Source: Pseudovibrio sp. JCM 19062 (GTDB lineage Bacteria; Pseudomonadota; Alphaproteobacteria; Rhizobiales; Stappiaceae). Taken from it: a stretch of 49,773 bases of DNA. Position numbers and translations under genes: made by a program. The notes beneath the pieces are model-generated. The model was not told where the DNA came from. It ran no database searches and saw nothing but the letters and a program-made list of their open reading frames with translations. The stretch covers positions 1 to 49,773 of the forward strand of contig BAXV01000026.1 of assembly GCA_001310715.1 (NCBI GenBank), in the 5' to 3' direction. Shown here in pieces: positions 17,801-25,969 of the stretch. Within the stretch, counting starts at the first letter, position 1. The number at the start of each line of letters is the position of its first letter.

Positions 17801-18985
17801 ATGACCACGCCTAATGATGTTGTAATTGTAAGCGCTACACGTACCCCTATCGGTCCTTCAACGGCTCCTTCGCCAACACTCCTGCGCAAGATCTCGGGAC
17901 GGCAGTTATCAAGTCAGCACTTGAGCAGGCGAAGGTGGAGACCACCGAGGTGAACGAAGTGATCTTCGGCCACGTGCTTTCCGCTGGCCTGGGTCAAAAC
18001 CCTGCCCGCCAGGCCGCAATCAACGCAGGCCTCAAAGACGTTTCAACCGCTATCGTCATCAATCAGGTATGTGGCTCAGGCCTGCGCGCCGTCGCAATGG
18101 GCATGCAGCAGATCCAATCCGGCGATGCAGACATCATTGTTGCAGGCGGTCAGGAAAACATGACCCTGTCCCCACACTGTCAGAGCCTGCGTGCCGGCGT
18201 GAAGATGGGCGACTACGCCATGACCGACACCATGCTCAAAGACGGTCTGATCGACGCATTCCACGGCTACCACATGGGCATCACTGCAGAAAACATTGCA
18301 GAAAAATACCAAATCTCCCGCGAAGCGCAGGACATTTTCGCGGTTTCCTCTCAAAACAAAGCAGAAGCTGCACAGAAGTCCGGCAAGTTCAAAGACGAGA
18401 TCACACCAATCACCGTCAAAGAACGCAAAGCTGAGCGTGTGGTCGAAGATGATGAGTTCATCCGCTTTGGTGCCAACATCGAATCCATGCAGAAACTGCG
18501 CCCGGCCTTCAAAAAAGACGGCAGCGTAACCGCAGCAAACGCCTCTGGCATCAACGACGGTGCAGCAGCACTTGTGCTTATGAGCGCAGACGCCGCCGAA
18601 AAGCGCGGCCTCACTCCACTGGCAACCATCAAGTCCTGGGCAACTGCTGGTGTTGACCCGGCCTACATGGGTCTTGGTCCAATCCCGGCCTCCAAAAAGG
18701 CGCTTACCAAAGCTGGCTGGTCCATCGATGACCTTGACCTTATCGAAGCAAACGAAGCGTTCGCTGCACAGGCTCTGGCAGTTGGTCAGGAGCTCGGAAT
18801 CAACTCAGACAAGCTGAACGTCAACGGCGGCGCGATCGCTCTTGGCCACCCAATCGGCGCATCCGGTGCTCGTGTACTTGTAACACTCCTGCATGAAATG
18901 AAGCGCGAAGAGAAGAAAAAAAGGACTCGCCACGCTTTGCATCGGCGGCGGCATGGGTATCGCACTTTGTGTTGAGAGAAAATAA
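17801..18985 (+). CDS. phaA: acetyl-CoA acetyltransferase, two frameshifts
   Basis: Beta-ketothiolase that condenses two acetyl-CoA to acetoacetyl-CoA, the first step of PHB synthesis. About 394 residues, the family length. [12 protein letters not shown] is at the N-terminus. The nucleophilic Cys is in [31 protein letters not shown] and the C-terminal [16 protein letters not shown] and CIGGGMG motifs are all present. Breaks: a lost T near 17851 (GGTTCC read as GGTCC) and an A6 run read as A7 at 18916-18922. An earlier A6 run at 18511-18516 is in frame. Confidence 0.95.
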
Positions 18986-19068
18986 CCTCAACATTGGTAG
19001 TATTGCTATCAAATTGTAATAATTGAGCTTTACGGCCCCTGCGTAAAGTTAAAGTCAAGCCTCTAACT

Positions 19069-19103
19069 AATGGCGGAGTTGTATTTGCTCCGCCATTATT
19101 ATT
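19069..19103 (+). terminator. hairpin between phaA and phaB
   Basis: AATGGCGGAG (19069-19078) and CTCCGCCATT (19088-19097) form a perfect 10-bp stem with a 9-base loop, followed by an AT-rich ATTATTA. The tail is not a pure T-run, so partial termination or mRNA stabilisation is possible. Confidence 0.65.
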
Positions 19104-19154
19104 ACCTGTAACAGTGGGTTCAAATATTTTATTCCTAAGGTGCGGAGTATTTCG

Positions 19155-19883
19155 ATGAGCAGGGTAGCAATTGTAACCGGAGGGACGCGCGGTATCGGCG
19201 CAGCAATCTCAAAGGGACTAAAAGATGCAGGATACACAGTTGCCGCAATCTATGCAGGCAACACGGAAGCAGCGGAGAAATTCAAAGCAGAAACCGGTAT
19301 CAATGTATACAAGTGGGATGTCGCAGATCCTAAAGCCTGTGAAGAAGGAATTGCTCAGGTACAAAAAGAACTCGGCCCAGTTGAAGTTCTTGTAAACAAC
19401 GCGGGCATCACCCGCGATGGCTGGTTCCACAAGATGGACTATGACCAGTGGACTGCGGTAATCAAAACCAACCTCGATTCCATGTTCACCATGAGCCGTC
19501 CGGTTCTGGAGGGCATGCGTGAGCGTGGCGCAGGCCGCATCATCAATATCTCTTCCATCAACGGACAGAAGGGCCAGATCGGCCAGACCAACTACTCCGC
19601 AGCAAAAGCAGGCGTGATCGGCTTCACAAAAGCACTGGCGCAGGAAACCGCGCGCAAGGGCATCACCGTGAACTGCATCTGTCCAGGCTACATCGACACC
19701 GACATGGTGGCAGCTGTGCCTGAAAAGGTTCTGGAAGGCATCATCGGTCAGATCCCTGTTGGCCGCCTCGGCAGAGCAGACGAGATTGCAGGCATGGTCT
19801 GCTACCTCGCCTCAACAGCCGCCGGCTTTGTAACTGGCTCCGTTATGACCATCAACGGCGCACAATACGTCGCAAACGGCTAA
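19155..19883 (+). CDS. phaB: acetoacetyl-CoA reductase
   Basis: NADPH-dependent reduction of acetoacetyl-CoA to (R)-3-hydroxybutyryl-CoA, the PHB monomer. Intact short-chain dehydrogenase of 242 residues. The cofactor motif TGGTRGIG is at 8-15, NNAG at about 84-87, the catalytic Ser in [15 protein letters not shown] with the catalytic Tyr/Lys, and PGYIDTDM. The ATG at 19155 has GGAG about 8 bases upstream and is preferred to a GTG at 19140. No PHA synthase gene lies in the window. Confidence 0.95.
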   Translation: MSRVAIVTGGTRGIGAAISKGLKDAGYTVAAIYAGNTEAAEKFKAETGINVYKWDVADPKACEEGIAQVQKELGPVEVLVNNAGITRDGWFHKMDYDQWTAVIKTNLDSMFTMSRPVLEGMRERGAGRIINISSINGQKGQIGQTNYSAAKAGVIGFTKALAQETARKGITVNCICPGYIDTDMVAAVPEKVLEGIIGQIPVGRLGRADEIAGMVCYLASTAAGFVTGSVMTINGAQYVANG

Positions 19884-19935
19884 GACACAGTGGGGACATG
19901 TCTCTCCTTTGACCTTCGAATAGCCAAGTAATTAG

Positions 19936-19964
19936 AACCGCCTCTTTCAGGGGCGGTTTTTTTT
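19936..19964 (+). terminator. intrinsic terminator of phaB
   Basis: AACCGCC (19936-19942) pairs with GGCGGTT (19952-19958) and is followed by T8 ending at 19964. Confidence 0.85.
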
Positions 19965-19985
19965 GTCTTGCGTTTGGCAAACTCA

Positions 19986-20011
19986 ATTGATAATGAATAT
20001 TCATTATCAAT
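19986..20011. promoter_or_regulatory. 26-bp perfect palindrome, probable TetR-family operator
   Basis: ATTGATAATGAAT followed directly by its exact reverse complement, 13 + 13 bases with no spacer, ending 12 bases before the ATG of the TetR-family gene. The AATGAATATTCATT core is like operators bound by many TetR regulators. It also overlaps a Fur-box-like GATAATGA. Autoregulation is the simplest reading. Confidence 0.7.
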
Positions 20012-20023
20012 CAGAGAAGAGCC

Positions 20024-20613
20024 ATGCCCCGTCTCACCAAACAAGCCACGCGTGCCAAGATTCGCGAAGCTGTCGTTGCCGAAGCAACCGAAAAAGGGAT
20101 CAGCGCCACCTCAGTTGGCGGCGTTGTTCAACGCGCAAACATCTCTGCTGGTACCATCTATGTCCACTTCGACAACAAAGAGGACATGCTTCAGAAAATC
20201 TATCTGGAGATCAAAACCGAGTTCCACGAATTGATGATGCATGCAGCACAGCAGACCGACGATTCGAAGATGATCCGCGAAATGTGGTTCTCACTGTTTC
20301 AGTCTGTATCCGCTCACCCAAAGGACTTTCTCTTTGTTGAGTACGCAGGTGCAGCAAAAATCCTCACGGAGGAGCAAGGCAACCAAGTCTCGCAAATGGA
20401 ACAGGAAATTCGCGGCCTTCTGGAACGCGCCAAAGCAAGTGGCTGTGTTGCAGATCTGCCACCAACGTCATCTCGGTTCTGCTAATTGCACCTGCCATGC
20501 AACTGGCCCGCTCTGCAGTGCTGAAAGACACGCCCATCCCGCAAGAAACTGTCAAACTCACATTCGACCGAGTTTGGCTCTCCATTTCGGGCAATACAGC
20601 CCCAACCCCCTAG
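20024..20613 (+). CDS. TetR/AcrR family transcriptional regulator, one frameshift
   Basis: About 196 residues. The N-terminal helix-turn-helix is typical: IREAVVAEATEKGISATSVG, QRANISAGTIYVHFDNKEDML at about 11-52. The ligand domain shows no recognised subfamily signature. One base is lost near 20462, after VADLPP. The second frame continues TNVISVLLIAPAMQLARSAV and ends at 20613. The ligand is unknown. The downstream exported NTF2-like gene starts 15 bases after the stop and is probably in the same transcript. Confidence 0.85.
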
Positions 20614-20628
20614 CAAAAAGTCTTCCAA

Positions 20629-21567
20629 ATGACATTTAAGCCCTTCCGCTCGCTCATCACAGCGGCGTCAATTACCCTTACTCTCGGAACCCAAGCCATG
20701 TCGCAGCCACTGCCAAGTGAAACAGAAGTCCGCCAAAGCTATCAGGAACATGCAGCAGCCACCCAGCTGCTTCGCTGGTATCAGTACTATGAAAACACAG
20801 AGGCTTCCCTCGATAACCAGCTCGACATTCTGCAGGAGGATGTCACCATAGTCTCAACCAGCGGCACAGCGCACGGCCATACCGAATACAAAGCCAATAT
20901 CGCCAAAATCCCAACCAGCTGGCAGAACAGCCATAACCTGACGGAGTTCAAGCCAACGGTTCAAGAGGATGGCAGCATCCTGATTGACGCCTCCATCATC
21001 TACCAAAACGTCGGCATGGCGGAAGACGGTTCAACCGTCGCCCGCAATATCGCCTACACCACCAAGCTCACACCAACAGAATCATTCCTGCCCAAGTTCT
21101 CCGAGATCACACTCGCCGTTGGAGAACCGGCAGACGCTGGCACCTTCACCAATCTTTACCCGAAGAATCGCCTGCTCAGCCTCACCCACTACTGGATGGC
21201 TTTGGTTGAAAACCCGCAGCGCAGCGCTGAGCCGTTTCGTGAGATTCTCGCACCTGAGTTTGATATCAACTTCGGCAGTGGTGCCATCACCACGTTTGAC
21301 GGGCTGGCAAAATGGATCGCAGGACCTGCCTCCTCAGTCTCCGCCAGCCGCCACGAACTGCAAAACTTCAGCTACAAAGAATTGGGCGCGAACCGCTATC
21401 AGCTCACTGTTGATCTGAATTGGACCGGCATTCTCCCAAATGACGCATGGATGAAAGCCAAAACCCGCCACACCTGGACGATCTCCGACAACCCTCAGGA
21501 GCGCTTCGCCCGCATCGAAAAGATCAACGTAGAGGTGCTGGAACCCTTTACTCCCGTTGAAAACTAG
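20629..21567 (+). CDS. exported protein with two NTF2/SnoaL-like domains
   Basis: A 312-residue protein with a signal peptide (SLITAASITLTLGTQAMSQ, about 8-26), so probably periplasmic. Two NTF2-like halves can be traced. The first (about 39-165) has the early helix LLRWYQYYENTEASLDNQLDIL. The second (about 182-305) has the similar LLSLTHYWMALVENPQRSAEPFREIL. The aligned helices suggest internal duplication. No catalytic residues can be assigned. The cluster with the TetR regulator suggests that the regulator's ligand induces this protein. Confidence 0.65.
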   Translation: MTFKPFRSLITAASITLTLGTQAMSQPLPSETEVRQSYQEHAAATQLLRWYQYYENTEASLDNQLDILQEDVTIVSTSGTAHGHTEYKANIAKIPTSWQNSHNLTEFKPTVQEDGSILIDASIIYQNVGMAEDGSTVARNIAYTTKLTPTESFLPKFSEITLAVGEPADAGTFTNLYPKNRLLSLTHYWMALVENPQRSAEPFREILAPEFDINFGSGAITTFDGLAKWIAGPASSVSASRHELQNFSYKELGANRYQLTVDLNWTGILPNDAWMKAKTRHTWTISDNPQERFARIEKINVEVLEPFTPVEN

Positions 21568-21669
21568 AGCGTATTCCCGAAAAGTGGGTCCGGTTTTCGG
21601 AGAAGAATACGCGTGAAAATAAACGCTTAGAGCTTGGTGCGTGAATTCATATGAACGCGCCATGCTCTA
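21567..21669. repeat. RIME-like composite palindromic repeat, copy 1
   Basis: Two adjacent hairpins. The first is GCGTATTC (21569-21576) with GAATACGC (21605-21612), enclosing CCGAAAA and TTTTCGG. The second is an imperfect 42-base palindrome bounded by TAGAGC and GCTCTA (to 21669). The CCCGAAAAGTGGGTCCGGTTTTCGG core is the hallmark of rhizobial intergenic mosaic elements. It begins at the last base of the preceding gene. Confidence 0.75.
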
Positions 21670-21694
21670 AAAACCCTATCTCAAAAAAAACACA

Positions 21695-21725
21695 AAAGCC
21701 CGGTCACGTTGCCGGGCTTTTTCTT
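21695..21725 (+). terminator. intrinsic terminator of the TetR-NTF2 operon
   Basis: AAAGCCCGG (21695-21703) pairs with CCGGGCTTT (21712-21720) across an 8-base loop and continues into T-rich sequence. Confidence 0.8.
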
Positions 21726-21734
21726 TTCGCAAAC

Positions 21735-21765
21735 AAAAAAAAAGACCGCCCAAAAAGGACGGCCT
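21735..21765 (-). terminator. intrinsic terminator of rpmF
   Basis: On the minus strand AGGCCGTCC and GGGCGGTCT form a 9-bp stem (two G-T pairs) with a T-rich loop, followed by T9. Confidence 0.8.
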
Positions 21766-21797
21766 CTTTTAATCAACTCGCGCTGATCGCTTCAGTC

Positions 21798-21984
21798 TTA
21801 GACGTCGTCTTTAGCCTGAAGGATCTGACGACCCCGGTACATACCAGTCTTCAGGTCAACATGGTGCGGGCGACGCAGTTCGCCGGAATCCTTGTCTTCC
21901 ACGTAAGATGGTTGTGCCAGAGCGTCAGTAGAACGGCGAAAGCCGCGTTTCATACGCGATACTTTTTTTCTTAGGAACAGCCAT
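21798..21984 (-). CDS. rpmF: 50S ribosomal protein L32, one frameshift
   Basis: Ribosomal large-subunit protein, 61 residues. MAVPKKK at the start, then [20 protein letters not shown] and [19 protein letters not shown], the alphaproteobacterial L32 pattern. The frame is broken at 21963-21969, where a T7 run (A7 on the coding strand) replaces the six expected for KKKV. Since L32 is normally indispensable, this strongly supports a sequence error or tolerated slippage. It lies downstream of mtgA with a 140-base gap. Confidence 0.93.
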
Positions 21985-22124
21985 TTTAGCTCTCTCTCTC
22001 GTCACATACGCACGCGCCACTCAAGCGCGGCGTTAACGTGCGAAATACACAATCTCTCAGATTGGCGGGGGTTATACAGGCAAACTGAAGGATTTGCCAG
22101 CCTTTATACGAAATTAATTTCGCA

Positions 22125-22841
22125 CTACCTCTCCGTCGCCGAAATACAGCTAAGTACATCGCCGGCCACCTGAGCTCGGCTACGGTTTATACCGGCGAGC
22201 CTGCGATGTCCAGCGCTAGGTTTTGCTGGATTTCTGGCGATTGGATTAGGAAGCGCTGTAGCTAGTAACGAGGCCTGAGTCGTGGAAAGATTCGCAGCAC
22301 TTTTCCCAAAGAAAGTTTGCGAAGCAGCCTCTGCACCGTAAATCCCCGGCCCCCATTCCACCACGTTCAGATAGATCTCCAGAACCCGATCCTTCGACAT
22401 CACCAAATCCATAAACATTGCCAGAGGAATCTCCACCACCTTGCGCAAATAATCGCGGTCGTTCCAGAGAAACAGATTTTTCGCCAGCTGCATGGTAATC
22501 GTGCTGGCCCCGCGAGGCCGCTTGCCTTCCAGCAGGTTCCCCACCTGCCCTTGCACAGCTGGCCAGTCCACACCGCCATGAACACAGAACCCGCCATCTT
22601 CCGACACCACTACAGAGCGTTGTAAATTAACGGAAATCTCGTCCAGAGGCACCCATTCGCGCCATACAGGCTGTCCTGTCACAACCCGAGACAGCATAAG
22701 ACTGGAATAAGGAGGAACCACAGTATACAGCAGCGTCAACACCACCGGCAAAGCCACAAGCACCCCAAGTGCGCGCAGCACCCAACGCTTGATCCGCGGC
22801 TTCATTGGCTCGTTTTTCTCCGTTGTACGCGCTTTCTTCAA
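22125..22841 (-). CDS. mtgA: monofunctional biosynthetic peptidoglycan transglycosylase
   Basis: Polymerises lipid II into glycan strands at the inner membrane (GT51 family). The 238-residue frame is intact. A basic N-terminus and one membrane anchor (VLRALGVLVALPVVLTLLYTVV, about 21-42) come first. The catalytic motif SEDGGFCVHGGVDW follows around 79-92, then GASTITMQLAKNLFL, KVVEIPLAMFMD and IYLNVVEWGPGIYGAEAASQTFFGK. Its ATG overlaps the oxyR stop by four bases (ATGA), so the two are translationally coupled. Confidence 0.93.
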   Translation of the reverse strand: MKKARTTEKNEPMKPRIKRWVLRALGVLVALPVVLTLLYTVVPPYSSLMLSRVVTGQPVWREWVPLDEISVNLQRSVVVSEDGGFCVHGGVDWPAVQGQVGNLLEGKRPRGASTITMQLAKNLFLWNDRDYLRKVVEIPLAMFMDLVMSKDRVLEIYLNVVEWGPGIYGAEAASQTFFGKSAANLSTTQASLLATALPNPIARNPAKPSAGHRRLAGINRSRAQVAGDVLSCISATER

Positions 22842-23780
22842 GCACTCTTCTCCAATACTTGTTGAGGAAGCGGGACACTCTTTTGAGTTTCAACCATAAA
22901 GCGTTCCAGTGCCTTACAAAGTAACTTTGCATTTCCTTCAAAAGACGATTTACGCCTCCAGACCATTCCGATGGTCCTGTGCGCCCCCTTATCGGCAATC
23001 CTGATCAGCTTCAAAGAGGTTCCGCGGTCGATATCTGCATCTACAGCAATACGTGGCACAAGCGTGACGCCGATGCCGTTATCCACCATTTGCACAAGTG
23101 TTGATAAAGATGTGGCTTGTACATCTTCATTCGCCGCCACCATCCGTCCCCCCGTTGCAGCAAGCACGTGGTTTCGCAAACAGTGACCATCTTCCAGAAG
23201 CAACAACACCTCGTTGGCAAGCTCTTCCATCATCACTTCACGGGCTCCGGCCAGCGGGTGCGAACGCGGCACGGCCAGATAAAAAGCATCACTCCCGATC
23301 TCGGCAGATTCAAAACCGGTCGTGTCATAGGGCAACGCCATGAGCGCCGCATCAATACGCCCTTCCCGCAAGGCCAGCATCAAATTGCGCGAAAGATCCT
23401 CTCGCAGGAACAACTGCAGCTCGGGATAAAGCTCTCTGAGCTGCGGCAAGAAACGCGGAAGCAGATACGGCGCAACAGAGGGAATCACCCCAACCGGAAC
23501 CGGCCACACAACGGCCGGTTCTGTGCCTGAACACCCTGAACCAGATCCTCCGCATCACGCAAAAGCAGTGACGCCTTCTCCAGTACGTTCTCCCCCGCCT
23601 CAGTCAACACCAGTGTCCGGCCCGAGCGGTCTAGAAGCTCACACCCAAGAATACCTTCCAACTGTTTGATCGAGCAGAAAGCGTTGACTGCGTGATAAAA
23701 CATGCGTCCGCTGCCTTCGAAAAAGACAGTAGTTTTGCCAGTGTTTTGAAGTACTGCAGCTGTTTTAATGTGGGTAACAT
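22838..23780 (-). CDS. oxyR: OxyR-type LysR regulator lacking the resolving cysteine, two frameshifts
   Basis: Peroxide-sensing LysR activator, about 313 residues. The helix-turn-helix (MLPTLKQLQYFKTLAKLLSF, ACFITQSTLSA) and the effector domain (LALREGRIDAALMALPYDT, LLLEDGHCLRNH, ATSLSTLVQMVDNGIGVTLVP) match OxyR, and it sits divergent from ahpC. The sensing Cys of EDGHC is present. The position nine residues later, Cys208 in E. coli, is Thr. The spacing of 21 residues from that Cys to ATSL is the same as in E. coli OxyR, so this is not an alignment gap. Single bases are missing near 23670 and near 23488. Confidence 0.88.
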
Positions 23781-24026
23781 CGTGCGACCGGATGACACAG
23801 ATCAAAGCCCCTAGATTAGAATCTCTCTAAATTTCAGCGGAATTCGGCCAATCCCGCGATAACTTATCATGCTGTTCGAAAAAATCGATAGGCTTCTTCG
23901 TTATTATCGTTTTGACCGATTTTGTTAAGAGTTGCATAAGGCTCCCAACGAAGGCCGATCTTACAGGCCTTCATCAGCATCATTCATCGAGCTGCTCGCG
24001 CGTCATTCCATATTTAGGAGAGTACC
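23781..24026. promoter_or_regulatory. oxyR-ahpC divergent control region
   Basis: A 246-base divergent promoter region. AT-rich dyad-like elements lie in 23857-23910 (CGATAACTTATCATG and AATCGATAGG, then TTATTATCG), the kind of ATAG/CTAT-spaced half-sites OxyR tetramers bind. Exact boxes cannot be assigned by eye. GGAG at 24017-24020 is the ahpC ribosome site. Confidence 0.4.
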
Positions 24027-24580
24027 ATGGTCGGTATCGGCGAAAAACTTCCAGAATTTGAAGTAGTTGGCGTAAAGCCTGGTTTCAACAACCACGAAGA
24101 AAACGGCGAAAGCGCATTTGAAGCAATCACCGAAAAAAAAGCTTCGAAGGTAAGTGGAAAGTAATCTTCTTTTACCCAAAAGACTTCACTTTCGTTTGCC
24201 CAACCGAAATCGCTGAATTCGCTCGCCTTGCTGGTGAGTTCGAAGACCGTGACGCAGTTGTTCTCGGCGGCTCTTCCGACAACGAATTCGTTAAGCTGGC
24301 ATGGCGCCGCGATCACCCGGATCTCAACAAGCTGCCAATCTGGGCATTTGCTGACACCAACGGTTCCCTGATCGACGGCCTCGGCGTTCGTTCTCCAGAC
24401 GGCGTTGCATACCGTTACACCTTCATCGTCGACAACGAAAACACCATCCAGCACATTTACGCAACCAACCTGAACGTTGGCCGTAACCCGAAAGACACCC
24501 TGCGTGTTCTCGACGCTCTGCAGACCGACGAACTCTGCCCATGTAACCGTGAAGTAGGCGGCGACGTACTCGCAGCTTAA
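24027..24580 (+). CDS. ahpC: AhpC-type peroxiredoxin, one frameshift
   Basis: Reduces hydrogen peroxide, alkyl peroxides and peroxynitrite. About 184 residues. The peroxidatic Cys is in FTFVCPTEIAEF. The C-terminus carries a CPC pair (ELCPCNREVGG) as in mycobacterial AhpC, which is recharged by AhpD. The A8 run at 24133-24140 breaks the frame. Either nine A (EKKSFEGKW) or six A (EKSFEGKW) would restore it. The divergent OxyR gene and downstream AhpD gene make the role clear. Confidence 0.93.
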
Positions 24581-24641
24581 TTCCGGAACGGAATAGGTCC
24601 GGAGCACATAAAGCCAAAAACACACCGCTCCGGTTTCTCAA

Positions 24642-24682
24642 GCGTACTCCCGAAAAGAGGTCTCCGATTTTCGGGAGTACGC
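24642..24682. repeat. RIME-like perfect hairpin between ahpC and ahpD, copy 2
   Basis: Arms of 15 bp (GCGTACTCCCGAAAA, 24642-24656, and its exact complement, 24668-24682) around an 11-base loop. It has the same CCGAAAA...TTTTCGG core as the copies at 21567 and 47178. It could work as a partial terminator or mRNA stabiliser inside the ahpCD transcript. Confidence 0.8.
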
Positions 24683-24743
24683 ATCCAAAACAGCAAAAAT
24701 CACTTCGTACGTAGCCCTACGCCAAAATCATCAGGAGAAACCT

Positions 24744-25286
24744 ATGTCCATTGATACCTTGAAATCCCGCCTTGGTGACTTCGCCAAAGACGTCCGTTTG
24801 AATCTTGGATCCATGGCAACTGATGAATCTCTGACCAATCAGCAGAAATACGGCTTGATCGTCGCTTGCGCCATTGCGACCCGCAACGACACAGTCAAGA
24901 ACGCCCTAATCGCAGAAGCTGCTCCGCACCTGACCCCGGAAGCGATGAGCGCCGCGAAAGCTGCTGTATCAATTATGAGCATGAACAACGTCTACTACCG
25001 CTTCGTGCACCTCTCCTCCAACGAGCAGTACGGAACCATGCCTGCCAAGCTGCGCATGAACGTGATTGGCAAGCCTGGCGTAGACAAAGTTGATTTTGAA
25101 TTGTGGTCGCTTGCCGTCTCCGCCATCAACGGCTGTGGCATGTGCATTGATAGTCACGAAGCTATCCTGCGCAAAGCCGGAGTTACTGCCGAGATGGTGC
25201 AAACCGCGGTTCGTTTCGCATCAATCATCCAGTCTGCTGCTGTCGCCCTTGAAGCGTCAGAACTGGAATTGGAAGCAGCCGAATAA
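24744..25286 (+). CDS. ahpD: alkyl hydroperoxidase AhpD
   Basis: Reduces oxidised AhpC through a CXXC thiol pair and has weak peroxidase activity itself. 180 intact residues. The catalytic motif [11 protein letters not shown] contains C131 and C134, with the conserved His and Glu following. This is the same arrangement as in M. tuberculosis AhpD. The pairing with an AhpC that ends in CPC fits, and no AhpF gene is nearby. AGGAG precedes the ATG by about 7 bases. Confidence 0.95.
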   Translation: MSIDTLKSRLGDFAKDVRLNLGSMATDESLTNQQKYGLIVACAIATRNDTVKNALIAEAAPHLTPEAMSAAKAAVSIMSMNNVYYRFVHLSSNEQYGTMPAKLRMNVIGKPGVDKVDFELWSLAVSAINGCGMCIDSHEAILRKAGVTAEMVQTAVRFASIIQSAAVALEASELELEAAE

Positions 25287-25383
25287 ACAGGAATGACCCT
25301 CAGCAGGCCTCGTCCGGTTTAATCCCCTCCCTGGATCATTCGTGCCCCGAATTGCGGGCGAGACCAAAACTTGCTGCAAAAGC

Positions 25384-25415
25384 AAAAAGCCGAAGCCCTC
25401 TAGCTTCGGCTTTTT
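25384..25415. terminator. bidirectional terminator between ahpD and the TM2 protein gene
   Basis: AAAAAGCCGAAGC (25384-25396) and GCTTCGGCTTTTT (25403-25415) form a perfect stem with T-runs on both strands. Confidence 0.9.
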
Positions 25416-25434
25416 CTTTATCTTGGTCTTGCCC

Positions 25435-25794
25435 CTACTCAGGCTCTTTCACGCGACTGGATGCACTGAGGACGCCTATACTGATGATCAGTAGATCGAC
25501 AAAAACCCACGTAAACACCACCATTCCAAATCCCACCGCAGCACTGGCAACAACAATTACCCTACTAAACTCCATAGTCTCCAACCCGCTCAATCCACTG
25601 AACGTCAGCACGATCGTGATCAGAGAAAGGATAAACATCACAACACCGCTCATCCGCTTCCCCAGATAGACCCGATGCATCCCAAACCCACCCAGAAAAA
25701 CCGACAAGATCAATGCTACCACAGCAGACTTTTGCGGATGCCTAAAATAAAAAAAGCCTTTTGGGGCAGAAAAATTCGCAGCTTGATTGCCCAT
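25435..25794 (-). CDS. TM2 domain-containing membrane protein
   Basis: A 119-residue protein. RHPQKSAVVALILSVFLGGFGMHRVYLGK (residues 19-47) is a clear TM2 motif with the glycine-rich turn and the FGMHRVYLG signature. Two or three further hydrophobic segments follow. Function of TM2 proteins in bacteria is unknown. It is convergent with ahpD and downstream of the CFA-like gene's stop on the same strand, with no overlap. Confidence 0.75.
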   Translation of the reverse strand: MGNQAANFSAPKGFFYFRHPQKSAVVALILSVFLGGFGMHRVYLGKRMSGVVMFILSLITIVLTFSGLSGLETMEFSRVIVVASAAVGFGMVVFTWVFVDLLIISIGVLSASSRVKEPE

Positions 25795-25969
25795 GACCAG
25801 AACCTCCAGCGTGCTTTAATCACCTTAGAGACTCTAATGCACTTTCGATCAAAACATCTCTTGGTAATCATTGGGTCTAATTAAGGGTTGGAGGTTTTGC
25901 CCAAGGTGATTGAGCCAATCTGCGAGCCCCGGAAAGAACTCCGGGACCGCCTTGTTACTGCAAAATGCA

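Noticed and set aside
18921..18985. phaA as a true pseudogene with a shortened C-terminus
   Set aside because: The other frame restores the exact CIGGGMG active-site motif after one extra A, and phaB directly follows intact, so a sequence error is more likely.
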